A stretch of 43,897 nt of DNA from JBAYJM01 sp041665065 (GTDB taxonomy: Bacteria > Patescibacteriota > Patescibacteriia > 2-01-FULL-39-33): contig JBAYJM010000008.1 of assembly GCA_041665065.1 (NCBI GenBank), positions 1-43,897 on the forward strand. Reading direction: 5' to 3'. The translations under genes were made by a program, and so were the position numbers. Each line of letters starts with the position of its first letter. The stretch's first letter is position 1. Below the pieces are notes generated by a model. That model ran no database searches. It worked only from the letters and a program-made list of their open reading frames with translations, and was not told where the DNA came from. Below, in pieces: positions 1 through 11,800 of this stretch.

Positions 1-505
1 GAAGAGGTTCTTCCACTTTTTTTTCAATTTCAACCTTAACCTCCTTGTCCTTTGCTTTTTCTACCAGCCCATCCTGCTTTAAAATTGAATCTATCTCTTT
101 TTGCGGATTTTTTTGATTAATACCTGAAGAATCAGCTTTCCTGTCGGTTTTTAGATCAACCATGTGCGGAGCAACCATCAAATCTTCGAGCATTTTAACA
201 ACCGGCAATCCATTTTCCAACTCAATAGACATCGCAGGCATTGGCTCGCCAACAATATCTTGCTTAATAGTCTTTTCTACCTTTTTAAAATCATCATTGA
301 AATTGACTAAAGGACTGTTGCCAGCCTGCTCTTTTGATGGCTGACTAGTACCATTCTCCGTCGATGGCCTTGACGCGTTTATTCCAATTTTTTCCGCCAA
401 TGTTTTTATCTTAACAGGGGCAGCCTCCAAATTTGTATATTTTTTGTTTCGTGACGGCTTGAGGAAAAAATATTTTTGGCCCTGGATCAGAAGTTGAATT
501 ATCAT
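1..505 (-). CDS. Unknown protein, cut by the window edge; overlaps or continues the 272-aa gene by frameshift
   Basis: On the minus strand a frame stays open from an ATG at 503-505 (right after an in-frame TAA at 506-508) to the window edge, about 168 codons. The product is hydrophilic, rich in Lys, Glu, Ser and Asn, with no membrane segment and no family I recognise. It overlaps the last 95 bases of the preceding 272-aa gene in another frame. Two readings are possible: a separate gene coupled to its neighbour, or the continuation of that neighbour after an indel in the A5-TATTTTTT tract near 468-480. The second is attractive because no good SD precedes the ATG and the composition of the two parts is alike. 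A GGAGG lies near 424, but no start codon sits at the right distance from it. The coding frame over 1-410 is well supported; the start is not. Confidence 0.6.
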   Translation of the reverse strand, partial: MIIQLLIQGQKYFFLKPSRNKKYTNLEAAPVKIKTLAEKIGINASRPSTENGTSQPSKEQAGNSPLVNFNDDFKKVEKTIKQDIVGEPMPAMSIELENGLPVVKMLEDLMVAPHMVDLKTDRKADSSGINQKNPQKEIDSILKQDGLVEKAKDKEVKVEIEKKVEEPL

Positions 506-1229
506 TTAACTTGTTTTCTTTAATTTTTTGAATAAGATTTTTAGCAACCGCAGGATCAAATTCCATGCCGCCAATCTTTTGACTTTTGGTGAGAGCGTCC
601 ATAGTCTCCATCTCATCACGAATATCCTTTAAATAAAGAATTATTAAATTTTTAAGGCGCTTTAATATTACTTCATCTTTAATTTTAGCTCCAGATTCTT
701 TTATTATTATATCAGATAAACTGTCGAAATTATAATCCTTGCTCGGGTAATTTTCTACTTTTTGCTTATAAATATTGATTTCCTCCTCATCCTCCGCGTC
801 AAAGGTAAGGCCTTTGGCCAAATTACCACCGGTTACGACTTCCTCTTTATCATTTTGGACTCCTGATTGCAATTTGGGATAGGTTGGATCTGAAACTTTC
901 TTCTCTTTGTCATCCTGAATCTGACCCGAGACACGTCCTTTCTGACTTTGGACTTCCACAGTTTCCAATTCAGGCAATTTATTTCGAAGAACCGCAAACT
1001 GATTAGCCAGATATTTTGCCGCTATGTTATTTACATTAAATTTATTTGACAAATAAATCGGCAAATCAGCTTCACTGACAAAGCCCATCGCATAATCCAA
1101 AAAGGCAATAGCGGATTTAACATTATACCGTTGATCCAGCTCATTAAATACCGATAAAAATTCAGGCGAAGACAATTTTTGCTTCACCGGCAATGGAAGT
1201 TGCGATAACTTATTAATTAATGAATCCAT
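411..1229 (-). CDS. Hypothetical soluble protein, 272 aa, related to its 349-aa neighbour
   Basis: Cytoplasmic-looking protein with no signal peptide or membrane segment. Residues about 1-90 form a predicted helical region containing the phrase KFNVNNIAAKYLANQF, which matches KFNVDQYAANDISKDL in the upstream 349-aa protein, so the two are probably paralogous at the N-terminus. The middle (about 95-150) is low-complexity and charged. A helical segment follows (about 165-245), and then a short tail, FGGCPC, that looks out of character. The ATG lies one base beyond the stop of the 349-aa gene, so the two are very likely translationally coupled. The odd tail and the open frame that continues in +1 suggest that the true C-terminus may have been lost through a frameshift. 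Function unknown; its place in the operon suggests a cytoplasmic partner of the large membrane proteins. Confidence 0.75.
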   Translation of the reverse strand: MDSLINKLSQLPLPVKQKLSSPEFLSVFNELDQRYNVKSAIAFLDYAMGFVSEADLPIYLSNKFNVNNIAAKYLANQFAVLRNKLPELETVEVQSQKGRVSGQIQDDKEKKVSDPTYPKLQSGVQNDKEEVVTGGNLAKGLTFDAEDEEEINIYKQKVENYPSKDYNFDSLSDIIIKESGAKIKDEVILKRLKNLIILYLKDIRDEMETMDALTKSQKIGGMEFDPAVAKNLIQKIKENKLNDNSTSDPGPKIFFPQAVTKQKIYKFGGCPC

Positions 1230-1230
1230 G

Positions 1231-2280
1231 TTATGAAATTAACTTATCCCACTCTTCTTCGTCTAACCCGTATTCCTGCATTGCAACCATTTTTTCAAAG
1301 GCTGTCATGTTTTTTATCTGTTCCTTAGTGAACGGCAAACCTTTGACTGATTTTTCAATAATTTTGGGCGCCTCTTGTTTTTCTTCTTTAAACTCAATGG
1401 GAATAATTTGCCATTGTTCAATTGGCATCTTGGCAAAAAATTGAGGAAATCCTTTTATATTTCTATATAACAATAACAAATTATTTACCAACTTTTTTTC
1501 TTTTTCGCTCAGCAGTGAAGTGTTTGATGAGCTAACCATATAATCAGAAATGGCAATATTATCCAAAGCATTTGCCGGGTTTTTAATGGTAAAATCTTTT
1601 AGCCAATTTTCGATTGTAGCGGATACCGTTTTGCCCTCCAATTTAAATTGTTGAGTTGTTAATATTTCTTGGTTTTGAAGGATAATTCTCAAAAGCTCTT
1701 CTTTGAAGGTGTGTTTATTATGCAAAACAAAAATTACATTCGCATTTAAAATTGCAATTGATTCACTTGCTTGCACCCTTAAAAGATCCACTAAAGAATT
1801 TTTAAATATACTCTTTATTTCATCAATTTCTTCCGGTAGAAGACCTTGTTTTTGGTAAATCTCAATTTGATTTATTAAATATTCTTGAGCCACGCCATCA
1901 ATAATCAGGGCGCATCTTTGAGTATAGGCAGCATAAGCGCCACCTGAAGAATTTCTAGACTTTAATTCAGCCTCAATATCATAAAATTCTTTAATATATT
2001 GAGCAATAGGATAAAAAATCATACCTATTAAATCTTTGGAAATATCATTAGCCGCATATTGATCAACATTAAATTTTTTAGCAATATCTTTTTCTATTGA
2101 GCCAATAAAAAAATCATTTTCAATAAGCATAATAACAATATCCCACAGGCCATCATAATCAACGTGATATAAATCAGAAATCTTATGTATAAATGCATCA
2201 ACAGCAGAAGAAGTGAACCACACCTCCACTTCTTTTTCGAAATCCTTAAACTTAATTTTTAAATTTTTAATTTTATCCAT
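1231..2280 (-). CDS. Hypothetical soluble helical protein, 349 aa
   Basis: No signal peptide and no convincing transmembrane helix; largely alpha-helical and mildly acidic. Residues about 20-95 carry the domain shared with the 272-aa protein downstream (xxIAKKFNVxxxAAxx). The C-terminus (about 310-349) is a charged helical segment ending in DEEEWDKLIS. It starts 20 bases after the stop of the 1146-aa membrane protein and ends one base before the next ATG, so it belongs to the same transcript. I do not recognise the family. A cytoplasmic adaptor or assembly factor for the membrane complex is an inference from gene order only. Confidence 0.75.
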   Translation of the reverse strand: MDKIKNLKIKFKDFEKEVEVWFTSSAVDAFIHKISDLYHVDYDGLWDIVIMLIENDFFIGSIEKDIAKKFNVDQYAANDISKDLIGMIFYPIAQYIKEFYDIEAELKSRNSSGGAYAAYTQRCALIIDGVAQEYLINQIEIYQKQGLLPEEIDEIKSIFKNSLVDLLRVQASESIAILNANVIFVLHNKHTFKEELLRIILQNQEILTTQQFKLEGKTVSATIENWLKDFTIKNPANALDNIAISDYMVSSSNTSLLSEKEKKLVNNLLLLYRNIKGFPQFFAKMPIEQWQIIPIEFKEEKQEAPKIIEKSVKGLPFTKEQIKNMTAFEKMVAMQEYGLDEEEWDKLIS

Positions 2281-2300
2281 ATATATTAGCTAGCCCTTAT

Positions 2301-5300
2301 TTATACAATTCTTTCCAATACAGTTTCTCTCATATTTCTAATCTCATTATTACGTGAAGCTATAACTGATCTATGTAAATTTTCTTCATTATTATTGACA
2401 GCGCGCCTAAATTCCATTACCTGAGCATCGCTTGCCTCCCGCATAAATTTCCTGAAATCATCAACACTTAAGCTTGTTGTAACGCTCCTACGGTCTGCGA
2501 CATTAGCCCCACGAAACGCAGTCATCGCATCTCCCAATTTTAATAAGACCTTTCTTTCTTCCGTTCCGGCTTGACCGTTTATTGCTCTATTTGTTATATC
2601 GGTTCTTATGGCATCCTGTTGAGCTTTAGACAAATTTTCAAACTGCTTGCCAAATTTTGAGGTACCCAATGCTTCCGCAAACTGCTTTCCCATAATGGAC
2701 AGGGACTTTGGGTCAAAATCTTCCATTTTTAACTTGCCGCTTTCAATCTGGCCGTTTATTTTACTCATAGCACCATCTCGCTTTGTAACATCACTTAAAT
2801 CTGTAAACAATTTTGATAAATCAACATAATTTTTTGTGAGCTCTTTATCGAGATTGTCAGAGATCTTTTTATCAGCATTGCCATAACCCCTTCCTGCGAT
2901 AGGCAGAGTTTTTGAAAGCCTAATAATTTCTGATTTCTCATATTTTGCCTGCTCTTTGGACAACATTCCCCTACTAATCGCCTCCATACCAGCGGCTATA
3001 CGGCTAAATCTGTCTACTGATTTGTCATCCAAAACAGCCTTTAATTCTTTATTGTCCAAATCCTTAAATCCCTTCCTTATCTCCTCGGCAATATTTGTTT
3101 TAAAACTACTGGCAAATTTTTTATCGGCATCACCCCATTTTGACACATTCGCCAAACCACTTCCAGCCGCGGCGCCTGCTGCGCCACCTGCCCAAAAACC
3201 TCCCCACGTACCTAAAGCTGTTCCTGCTGCGCCACCTGCCCAGGCTGCTCCTGGTATTCCCATAAATGCAGCCAAACCACCCATTCCGCTAGCCATCGCC
3301 GGCAATGTCCAAGGCGATGTTGCGGCCCCAGCCACAGCCAAACCGCCCTTAACAACCTTACCCACTGCAGCTTGTTTCCACCTCTTTTTAGATAACTCGG
3401 TTTCAAGATTTCCTATATCGGTGTCGTTGAGCCCATCCAATGCATTTAATGCTGCCTTTCTTTGTTCTGGATCCAATCCATTTAGGGCCATTATATTAGC
3501 GGCTTGTCTGCTACCACGACTTAAATCTAAGCTTTGTCTTAAGCCCACATCAGTACCATCCCCAATAACGCGTCCATGCGAATCCCTCCAACCAAGTGCT
3601 TCATCGTGCTGATAAGTTACTCCACTCTCAGTAAACGACTTTTTATCTTTTATGTCTTTTACATGTGAATCATCAATAGTGGCTGACAATAAACGAACTA
3701 CGTCATCCCTTTCCAATCTACTAGCAACCCTATCTGGGTGTGCTGCATCAGTTGCAGTCCACCCATTTTCATTTCTTTGCAATATATATCCATTGATTGA
3801 TTCCAGTGGATCGTCACCGATTTTCGCTTCATTAATCTTTTTCATATAACCCTCTGCGTCCAACCTCTTCAGCTTATCAGCTGATTTATCTATCTTTTCC
3901 TGGTCATCAGTTATACCAAAACGCTTGTCCCACTTTTTCTTAATATATTTACCAGGAGCACCAACTGCTGTTCCCACACCAAAAGCAACCGTTCCCGCAA
4001 CGATTCCGGCTCGTCTTTTATCAAGATCCTCAGCGGTTTTCTTCCTTTGAGCAAAATAACCGCCAACACCTTGTCTAAGTGCTCTGAATCCAGTCGCACG
4101 ATCCACTTTTGTTTGTCCCCATTTGCCTATTGCTTTACCCATGTTCATAGGCCTCTTGCCTTGCTTTTTTATCCAATCAAAACCCGTTTTAGCAAAACTA
4201 GAGCCGGCAACTCCGCTTTTTTGTGCAACAAATAGGCACATGCAAAGCATGCCGATTACCATGGCCGTATTGATCATTCCGGGAATACTCATGGCCTCAG
4301 ACAGTTGCTGTAATTCAGTTGCCCCAACTCCAGCTGTCGGGGTAGCAGATGCCGCCGATATCTGCGTGCTTAATGGATCCTTTCCCCGTATATCTCCCGT
4401 CGCCTGTCCATTTTGCGTATAGCCCTGTACACTTGCTCTCTGATTTGCAATAGTTTGCTCTTGATTATAGCCCATCATCATAAAAGACAACCAAAGAAAG
4501 AATAGCAGAGTTGGCCCTATAAATAAATATTTAGTATAATTTGACAACCATTCACTGGCCTTGCTTTTGCCAGCCGGAAAAGAAACCCCAAAAAAATATA
4601 TTGGTGAAAGAATTGTCAAAAATAACAAAGCAATTATTCTGGCAACTAGTATGGCAGTAATGGCCGCAATCACAATAAGCACAATAACCGCCACAATTAT
4701 TGCATAAACTAACGCCGTTAATATATTTATAAAACTGAAACCACCATTATCTTTCATTATTACATTTGCTTGATATGCAAACGTACCTGCGCCACCATTT
4801 GTAAATCCGGCCTGAGCGTCGGCTATTTTTGCTAAACTCGGCAAACCTATTGCCGATAAAACGATATTTCCTCCATCAACAGTTGCAAATGCGCTGGCAA
4901 AAGACAGCATTATAACTTGTGAAATATCTATGCCAATGCCGACTATCATTTTGGAAAAATTAACCAAAATGGCGGCTAATAAAATTTTTGGTAAGAGATT
5001 TTTGCTATAATTCGGTAGTCTAAAAATTGTTCCTATGGCAATAACCATCATGAGAACAATAAAAAAATTATTGCATAAATTTCTGACAATAACCCACCCC
5101 TTGACTACGGCCGAATTAGGATCAGTAATATTAATAGGATAAGTCATAACATTTAACATCACCCAAACCAATTGAGTAATAATCCAACTTAAAGCCGCAA
5201 AAATAAGGTATATAAGCCAGCCCAGAACATTTTGAATAATTTCTAAAATACTAGCAGTATGTGGCGTTGCATCATCAAGAGCTTTATTTGAAGCGGCTAT

Positions 5301-5741
5301 AGCTTTTTGTGTAGCCGCTTGAGCTGCTGCCGATGTAGGATTTAAATTTGCATTATTAAGGGCTACACGAAGCGACCCTTGAGTTCTTCCGACTTCAGCA
5401 GCGCCACCTATTATGGCATATAATTGTGCGTCTGTCTTATCGGGATCGCCGACACCATTAACTCCTAATATATTTTGTATTTGACCATGAATAATTTGAG
5501 TGTCGACGCCAGCAGGAAGCAAATTTTGAGCCACAAGTCCATCCATAATAACAGATGCAATTAAGCTGTATTTATCCGGATCAGGATCCTTCCAATTATG
5601 CATTATAGCTGCTTGCTGGTCTGGAGTTAAAGTAGAAAAAAAGTTAGAGTCTGCGGCCGAAGCAGTATTACCAAACAAAAATCCAGCAAAAACAATTGCA
5701 ATTAGTCCAATCAAAACAAATTTTTTATTTTTCTCAAACAT
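2301..5741 (-). CDS. Large polytopic membrane protein, VirB6/TrbL-like (1146 aa)
   Basis: A signal peptide (residues 1-29, ending in NTASA) is followed by a short exported region. Hydrophobic stretches then lie at about 164-198, 217-245, 247-283, 334-384, 400-424 and 487-507. The remaining 600 residues are mostly hydrophilic and helical, with basic patches just after the last span (about 515-600), which suggests a large cytoplasmic tail. Inside the tail, about residues 785-860 form a Gly/Ala-rich hydrophobic stretch that could insert in a membrane. A polytopic core with a long soluble tail is typical of VirB6/TrbL-family type IV secretion channel proteins and of their counterparts in Patescibacteria. 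I see no diagnostic motif, so the family is an inference. It lies in one operon between a 3030-aa secreted giant and two soluble proteins. No VirB4-type ATPase is inside the window. Confidence 0.7.
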   Translation of the reverse strand: MFEKNKKFVLIGLIAIVFAGFLFGNTASAADSNFFSTLTPDQQAAIMHNWKDPDPDKYSLIASVIMDGLVAQNLLPAGVDTQIIHGQIQNILGVNGVGDPDKTDAQLYAIIGGAAEVGRTQGSLRVALNNANLNPTSAAAQAATQKAIAASNKALDDATPHTASILEIIQNVLGWLIYLIFAALSWIITQLVWVMLNVMTYPINITDPNSAVVKGWVIVRNLCNNFFIVLMMVIAIGTIFRLPNYSKNLLPKILLAAILVNFSKMIVGIGIDISQVIMLSFASAFATVDGGNIVLSAIGLPSLAKIADAQAGFTNGGAGTFAYQANVIMKDNGGFSFINILTALVYAIIVAVIVLIVIAAITAILVARIIALLFLTILSPIYFFGVSFPAGKSKASEWLSNYTKYLFIGPTLLFFLWLSFMMMGYNQEQTIANQRASVQGYTQNGQATGDIRGKDPLSTQISAASATPTAGVGATELQQLSEAMSIPGMINTAMVIGMLCMCLFVAQKSGVAGSSFAKTGFDWIKKQGKRPMNMGKAIGKWGQTKVDRATGFRALRQGVGGYFAQRKKTAEDLDKRRAGIVAGTVAFGVGTAVGAPGKYIKKKWDKRFGITDDQEKIDKSADKLKRLDAEGYMKKINEAKIGDDPLESINGYILQRNENGWTATDAAHPDRVASRLERDDVVRLLSATIDDSHVKDIKDKKSFTESGVTYQHDEALGWRDSHGRVIGDGTDVGLRQSLDLSRGSRQAANIMALNGLDPEQRKAALNALDGLNDTDIGNLETELSKKRWKQAAVGKVVKGGLAVAGAATSPWTLPAMASGMGGLAAFMGIPGAAWAGGAAGTALGTWGGFWAGGAAGAAAGSGLANVSKWGDADKKFASSFKTNIAEEIRKGFKDLDNKELKAVLDDKSVDRFSRIAAGMEAISRGMLSKEQAKYEKSEIIRLSKTLPIAGRGYGNADKKISDNLDKELTKNYVDLSKLFTDLSDVTKRDGAMSKINGQIESGKLKMEDFDPKSLSIMGKQFAEALGTSKFGKQFENLSKAQQDAIRTDITNRAINGQAGTEERKVLLKLGDAMTAFRGANVADRRSVTTSLSVDDFRKFMREASDAQVMEFRRAVNNNEENLHRSVIASRNNEIRNMRETVLERIV

Positions 5742-5842
5742 ACTTAAATACCTTACAAAAAATATTATTTAAAAATCAACTTTTATCTCTACTATTAATA
5801 ATACATCACAAAGAGATTTTCTGCATTTATTACCCGAATCAT

Positions 5843-8800
5843 TTACTGTGGTTTTATTTTTATTTTAAAACTTGTAGTAACTGTTTTTTCCCAATTATCT
5901 CTTAGATAAATTTTTATTTCAGCCGTACATTCATTGGTCACATAGTCACACGATGCGGAAGGAAAGTTTTCAAGCTTTGCATAATCATAAATATGATATA
6001 GTGCAAACGGATAATCCAAATTTGCCCTTGATCTCAGACTGACACCGGAAATCGATGTGGTTTTGCCATCACCCCACTCAACGGCGTATGATTTTATCGG
6101 CAACTGATCAGGATCAACAAAAGCATTAAATGTCAGCCTCACAGAACTGTTGCTCGTTACTAAAGTACTGTCATCTACTAATTTATCGTTAATCTTAATT
6201 TTATTTTTATCAATGCCTGGCAAAACATAACAATATCCGAATGACAAATTATTTATGGGCGGGGTGCTGGCCACTGTCTCATTAGCTGTACGGCTGTTAT
6301 TTATGCATTGCACCTGAGGCAATGTCCAAATACGATTTTCCCCGTCAGTTGGCGTAATTGTTTCTTCATAATATCCATAACCATCGGCATCAGTTTCCCA
6401 AACCCAGGAATTGAAGCTTTCGGCAAAAATATTTTTTATCGCCTGAATGGAACTTTTTGAATCACCCGAAGATGGGGGCAAGTCTCTTCCAACATCACTT
6501 AATAATTTGCACTTTTCTTCAGGCAAAGGACAAGCCGGCACCCTCCAATTTTCCAGGTAAGTGGGGTTCATGCAAATATTTCTACTGACTGAACATTGTC
6601 CAACTAAGCGTTTTATTGACTCATCTATTTTATCCTTAAAATTATAACTAGTTCCAAAATAAGATGGCATAACCCTATTGGGAAAATCAAATTCTGAAAG
6701 CTCTAATGGCTGTCTGCCCCCGCGGCCGGACCCATCCCAATCCTCCGGAGCACCTGGAAGCGACAAGAATGATCCAAATGGCTTCGCTACGGTCAAATAT
6801 TGATAATAGCCGGGATCTTTCTTTTCAGCGGCGAAATAGTCCTTATCAACTAAAAGTCTATAAGCATTGCCTCGTCCAATATCAGAAATTCTGGTAGCTA
6901 GGCCCTTGTTTACGCCGTCTGAATTGACTGTCATTATCATATCTTTACACGGCACGGTAACATGATCAAAATAATAATAACTCACAGACAACGGAACACT
7001 CTCACACATCATATTTCCGCCATCAGGAGCAAGGCATCCCCAGCTAATTTCCTTAATTGGCTCATCAAGACCACAAATTCCAATTAAGCAAGCGAGTTTG
7101 CCTGCTTGTTGTGCCATTGTACTACCTACTGTATCCGTTGAACCTTCCGCAATAGGCTGATTCTCTATAAAAGTTTGCAATGGGTTTGTTCCTTCCTCAC
7201 CCTCGGGCAAAAAACTGGAGAAGATATCCATAATTCCACCAAAAAGACCATTAATCAAAGCGTCTGCAGAATTTTTAATTATTTCTATAGCACTCATTTT
7301 ATTATAAAAGGCACAACTAATATCAACATAAAGTGGAGTCTCAGGAATTGGAATATGAATGGCCACAGCTCCACCGTATTTTTTTCCACTTATTGTTGTA
7401 TAAGTAACCTTACTTAAAGAGCCGGCTGAACTGCCACCCTCAACACCAACTACGCACGCGCCCATTACTACCCTATCAGTTGGCAAGGGATAAGTTTTAG
7501 CTTGTCCCATGGTCAAGGTACCGCTATTAATATCTGAGCCAATAATATCACCTAAGTCCACATCAACGCTCCCATATTGCATTTGGCCTTCAATATCTGC
7601 GGATAAGCATTGGTAAAGCGGACGAGTCCCGGTATACTCATTTACCTCATCAACTGTTTCACCTTGAATTTGGTCAACCGGCCACCATTGCAAACAAACA
7701 TCCGGATTTTTAGGATCCCGAGAAATGCAATAGCCAAACCACCCATAAAAAAGCCTATTATCTTTTTGGTATTTGCAAGACAGCGAGCTTTGATCCGGGA
7801 AAAGACGGCAAGAACGATTTAGATAATCTCTTCCAGTTCCATAAACATTGAGCACTGGTTTGATTTCCATATCATCAAAAAGCGAATAGCCGGCCACATT
7901 GCAATCTTTTTCCGTAAACTTATTCCATTCCAGACCACAAGTTGTCGACCCATCGCTTTCCTTGCGATCCGAATAATTAACAAGCATAATTCTTAATCTT
8001 TTTGTTCCCGGATTAAGAGAACCGGCAGGTATCTCTAATGTCACATGAGTCCAAGGCCTGCCTGACTCCAGTCGAAGCCGTGAATAACTTGTCCAATAAG
8101 GGCTTGCATTACCATTAATGTTTAAAGTTATTGAAGAGCATATATCAACAGTACAGTCGCTTGGCAAGGGCGTATTATTACCATTTAATTCCTGTACCAA
8201 AATCTCTGCTCGCGTCGTCGTCGGATGGACATCTAACGTATTAATCCAGCCGGAAATTATATAATCCTGCCCACTTTCCCTATCTACGCTAATTATCTCT
8301 GACATGGCGCGGTGATCGGAATACAGTTGCAAATAACTTGCCCCCTCTTCACGATCCTTTGGGGCTGAGCCAGCCATAAATTTATCCTTGCTCCATCCTC
8401 CGGCACGTTCATTGTCTGCCAATGTCCAGCCAACCGGCAAATCCGATGAATCAGCATATACGGATTCAAAATTGCCATTTACCAGAGAAGCCGTTTGCCC
8501 TATTTCATCCATTTTATCCATGGGCAGATATCCAGGAACCGAATAACCGGTTAGATAATTAAAATTTGAGGAAGATGTTGAGATTATAGCCTTTTCTGTC
8601 TCAGGAAAATAATCGCACATTCCAGTGTCATAATCCATCTTTTCACAAACGTCAAAACCGAGACAAGTATCGCTATTTTGAAATGTTGAATTCTTATTAT
8701 TTGAGGCGTCATCCTTTTTCTGATACATCGTACAGTAAAGCCAATCCTTACAAGTTCTATCCGGCAAAACCTTTAACAACACATTAGAATCCTTTGGATT

Positions 8801-11800
8801 TTCAGTATTGGGCTTTATCGGCTCCTGTCTTTGCAGAATATAATTTCTATAGGTATTTTGCGAGCTGAAATTTAAATATTTATTCCGCTCCGTGAGCAGT
8901 GCGCTAGGCGAATTTGTCGTATAGGAATAATTCATACTGCTCCTCTCATTAAATAGCACGCATCCTGTTTTGTAATCAGCTACCCCCCCGCAACTTGAAC
9001 GATCAGTTTCGCTATTGATAGCATAATAAACACCAGCCCGAGTAACTACCGTAGAACTATCAAGAAGAGAAATATTACAGTTAACATCACTATAAAGAGG
9101 CGCCTTAACGTAAAATGTATTTGATGTCGTTCCTAGAGGATAGAAAATCTTACACGGCCGAATGTCGCCGGGCTGAATTTTATCAATCTTATTTGTTGAA
9201 TATAAATAATTCGGATCTAACGAAATTTTATCTTCGCTTTTGTAATTTAAATTAGGATAAATATCCCTTATCGGATCAACGTATTCCGTACATCCACTTT
9301 TAGTTGACGGACAAGTGCCAACCCAGCCAGAATAAGTTGCCTTATTAAAAAGCGTGTCTGTGCTGGTAATGGCCCCGGTAATATTGCTATAAGGACCAAT
9401 CGGCTGGAGCTTGTTTCGTAACGCCTCATATCCTGTGCCGAAAGTCTGATCCGGAGTAACCTGGCAAATTTCGTCCGTACCTTGAATATACCAGCCGGCT
9501 TCTACTCCCGCGCCCGATCTAAATTCACATAGTTTATTTCTTGGATTTTTAAAATAGAACAGTGAATTGGAACCGGCAAACTGATCACACCAAACTTCAT
9601 TTAATTTACACAGATCGGTCGCATATCGATCAGGATTATTTTTGACATACATTGTACTATAACCGATAACCTCATCAAACCGATTTAAATTAGGCAAACC
9701 CAATGCCATACAGCCCTTATTTTCAGCTTTGCAAGAATATTTAGAATTATTTACCAAATACACCGGCTCATAGGCGGGAACAATAATCTTATCCTCTTCT
9801 GAATCACCGACAGCAGGATCATTAAAGATACCGCCCTGATAATTATCATAATTAGAAGTATAGAGAAGTTTTTCACATCCCGCAGCCTCGCTCCTGCAAA
9901 GCCTGGCAAAAGATTTCAAATATGCCAGCTGATTATTGTTTGTAGTATAGGCCTTACACCCAAGCATCTGTCCGGGAACACATCTATGGGTCTGAGAATT
10001 AGTGCTTTGGTCAACGCAAATTCCTGTCGGTGAAGCAACGCCGATTGATCTGGTATAAGCATCTTGTCCCTGAGAATCATTTATATCATTATCGCAAGAA
10101 ATCGGAGTAAACCATGAATTTTCAACCAAATAAACACTGTCCCTTACTTCTTTTAAAAGAATATTATCCAAAAATACCTTTTGCCCGCTTGGCAGATTGA
10201 ACTGCAAATATTCTCCATCGGTCGCCGGACTCCAAGTGACAAAAACCGGCCCAACCTCATAATATTTCCACTCATTAGTTACATCAATCCTGGCCTGAGC
10301 TAAATCTCCGTCCTTTGTCGACGGAATAGAAAAATTATCTGTCGGACTGCTTGCACCGCTAAATTTTATTGATTCAAATTTAAAATTATTTCCGTTGGAC
10401 TTAGCCCAGAAGCTAAGCATATAAGTTTTATTTTGATAGATTAGTACGTTTTTTTGGATGGTGTTAGTACCTAAGTTGGTTAAGGAAATTCCTCCCTGAT
10501 ATGTTGATTCCGGACTTGTAGTTACCGCCGACGCTGTTTTTAAATTATCAAGCCAGCCCTGTAAATCATTATTGGCAAAATCACTCACAGAAAAAACATT
10601 TCTAATATTATTGCCATAATTTCCAGTGTATGCACGGCAGCCGACAGCACCGGCAGAACAAGTCAAGCTCTCGCTTGGATTTGCCATATAGACGCATTCA
10701 TTGCCATTGCTCCACCAACCGTGAGAATCAACGCAATTTTTATAGGCGCTATCATTGCCAAGCTCTTTTTTAGTGCGACGATAAGGATGGCAATTGTCGG
10801 AAACAGAAATAGTTTTAGAAAGCAAACGATATGTGATATTACCCCCGGCATCATAGAACTGACGGCAATCGGGATTTGAAGCCATATCTTCTTTTGTACA
10901 AATTCCCGAGTTATCTAATTCATCATGGCAAACTCCTTGTCCAGTCGCTCCGGTGGATGTTGGGTAAGTCAAATTTGTGCAAGGCGCACCAGTGCTGGTG
11001 TTGGTTTTCTTTAATTTATAGAGCCGTAATTGATAACCAGTTGTTTCCTGCCCTTCCCAAGTATAATAAGCGCCATCATCAATTGACGGTTTTTGGCAAG
11101 CCTTAATATGTACAAAATTTGTTTTTTGCTCTGCGCCCCTACCCACTTCATCCAGGTTGGTAAATTCATCGCAACCAGCCAAACTCGCTGAACAATATTT
11201 TGGGGTTTTATTTGCTATAAATTGAACAAATTTTGAAGAAACAAATTCTGTTTTTTCTTGCTTATAGACCTGATAGCCGCTACATTCCGACGGGCAAATA
11301 TCCGCAGTTTCAGCAACTCCGGGAACATTCGGATCACCGTTGGTCGGCTTATAAATATCACATCCAACCTCATCGGCCGTACAAACCGGCGCAAATTTTG
11401 CGCAAGAACCACTCTGATTAGATAATATATTTGTCAAATTAGTGCTAGTTGCCCAGATTCCATCCGGTCCTCGATAGCAATTCAAATAGTCAGGGGCTTT
11501 TTTAAGATAGGCTAATTGCTGATAAGGCATCTGAGATGGCACCAATGGAGAATAACTTGTCGGATCTTTTACATTATAACGAACCTCTTCTAATTTGAGA
11601 TCGTCAAAGTAAACTTCCTTGGAGATTCCGTCGGCACTAGATATGCTAATTGATACCTTAGGATTAATCAAACTAATATAACTTGAAAACGGTACACTAA
11701 TTAATTTCCAATTATTGACATCTGAATCCGTATAATAACTGGTTGATGATGCTATTACAGAATCTCCGTCCAAAATGGATATTCTATAAGCATCGCCAGC

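Noticed and set aside
2956..3612. Open plus-strand frame of 218 codons opposite the membrane-protein gene
   Set aside because: It mirrors the Gly/Ala-rich part of the minus-strand gene, is a monotonous Ala/Pro/Leu sequence and has no RBS or domain; it is a composition shadow.
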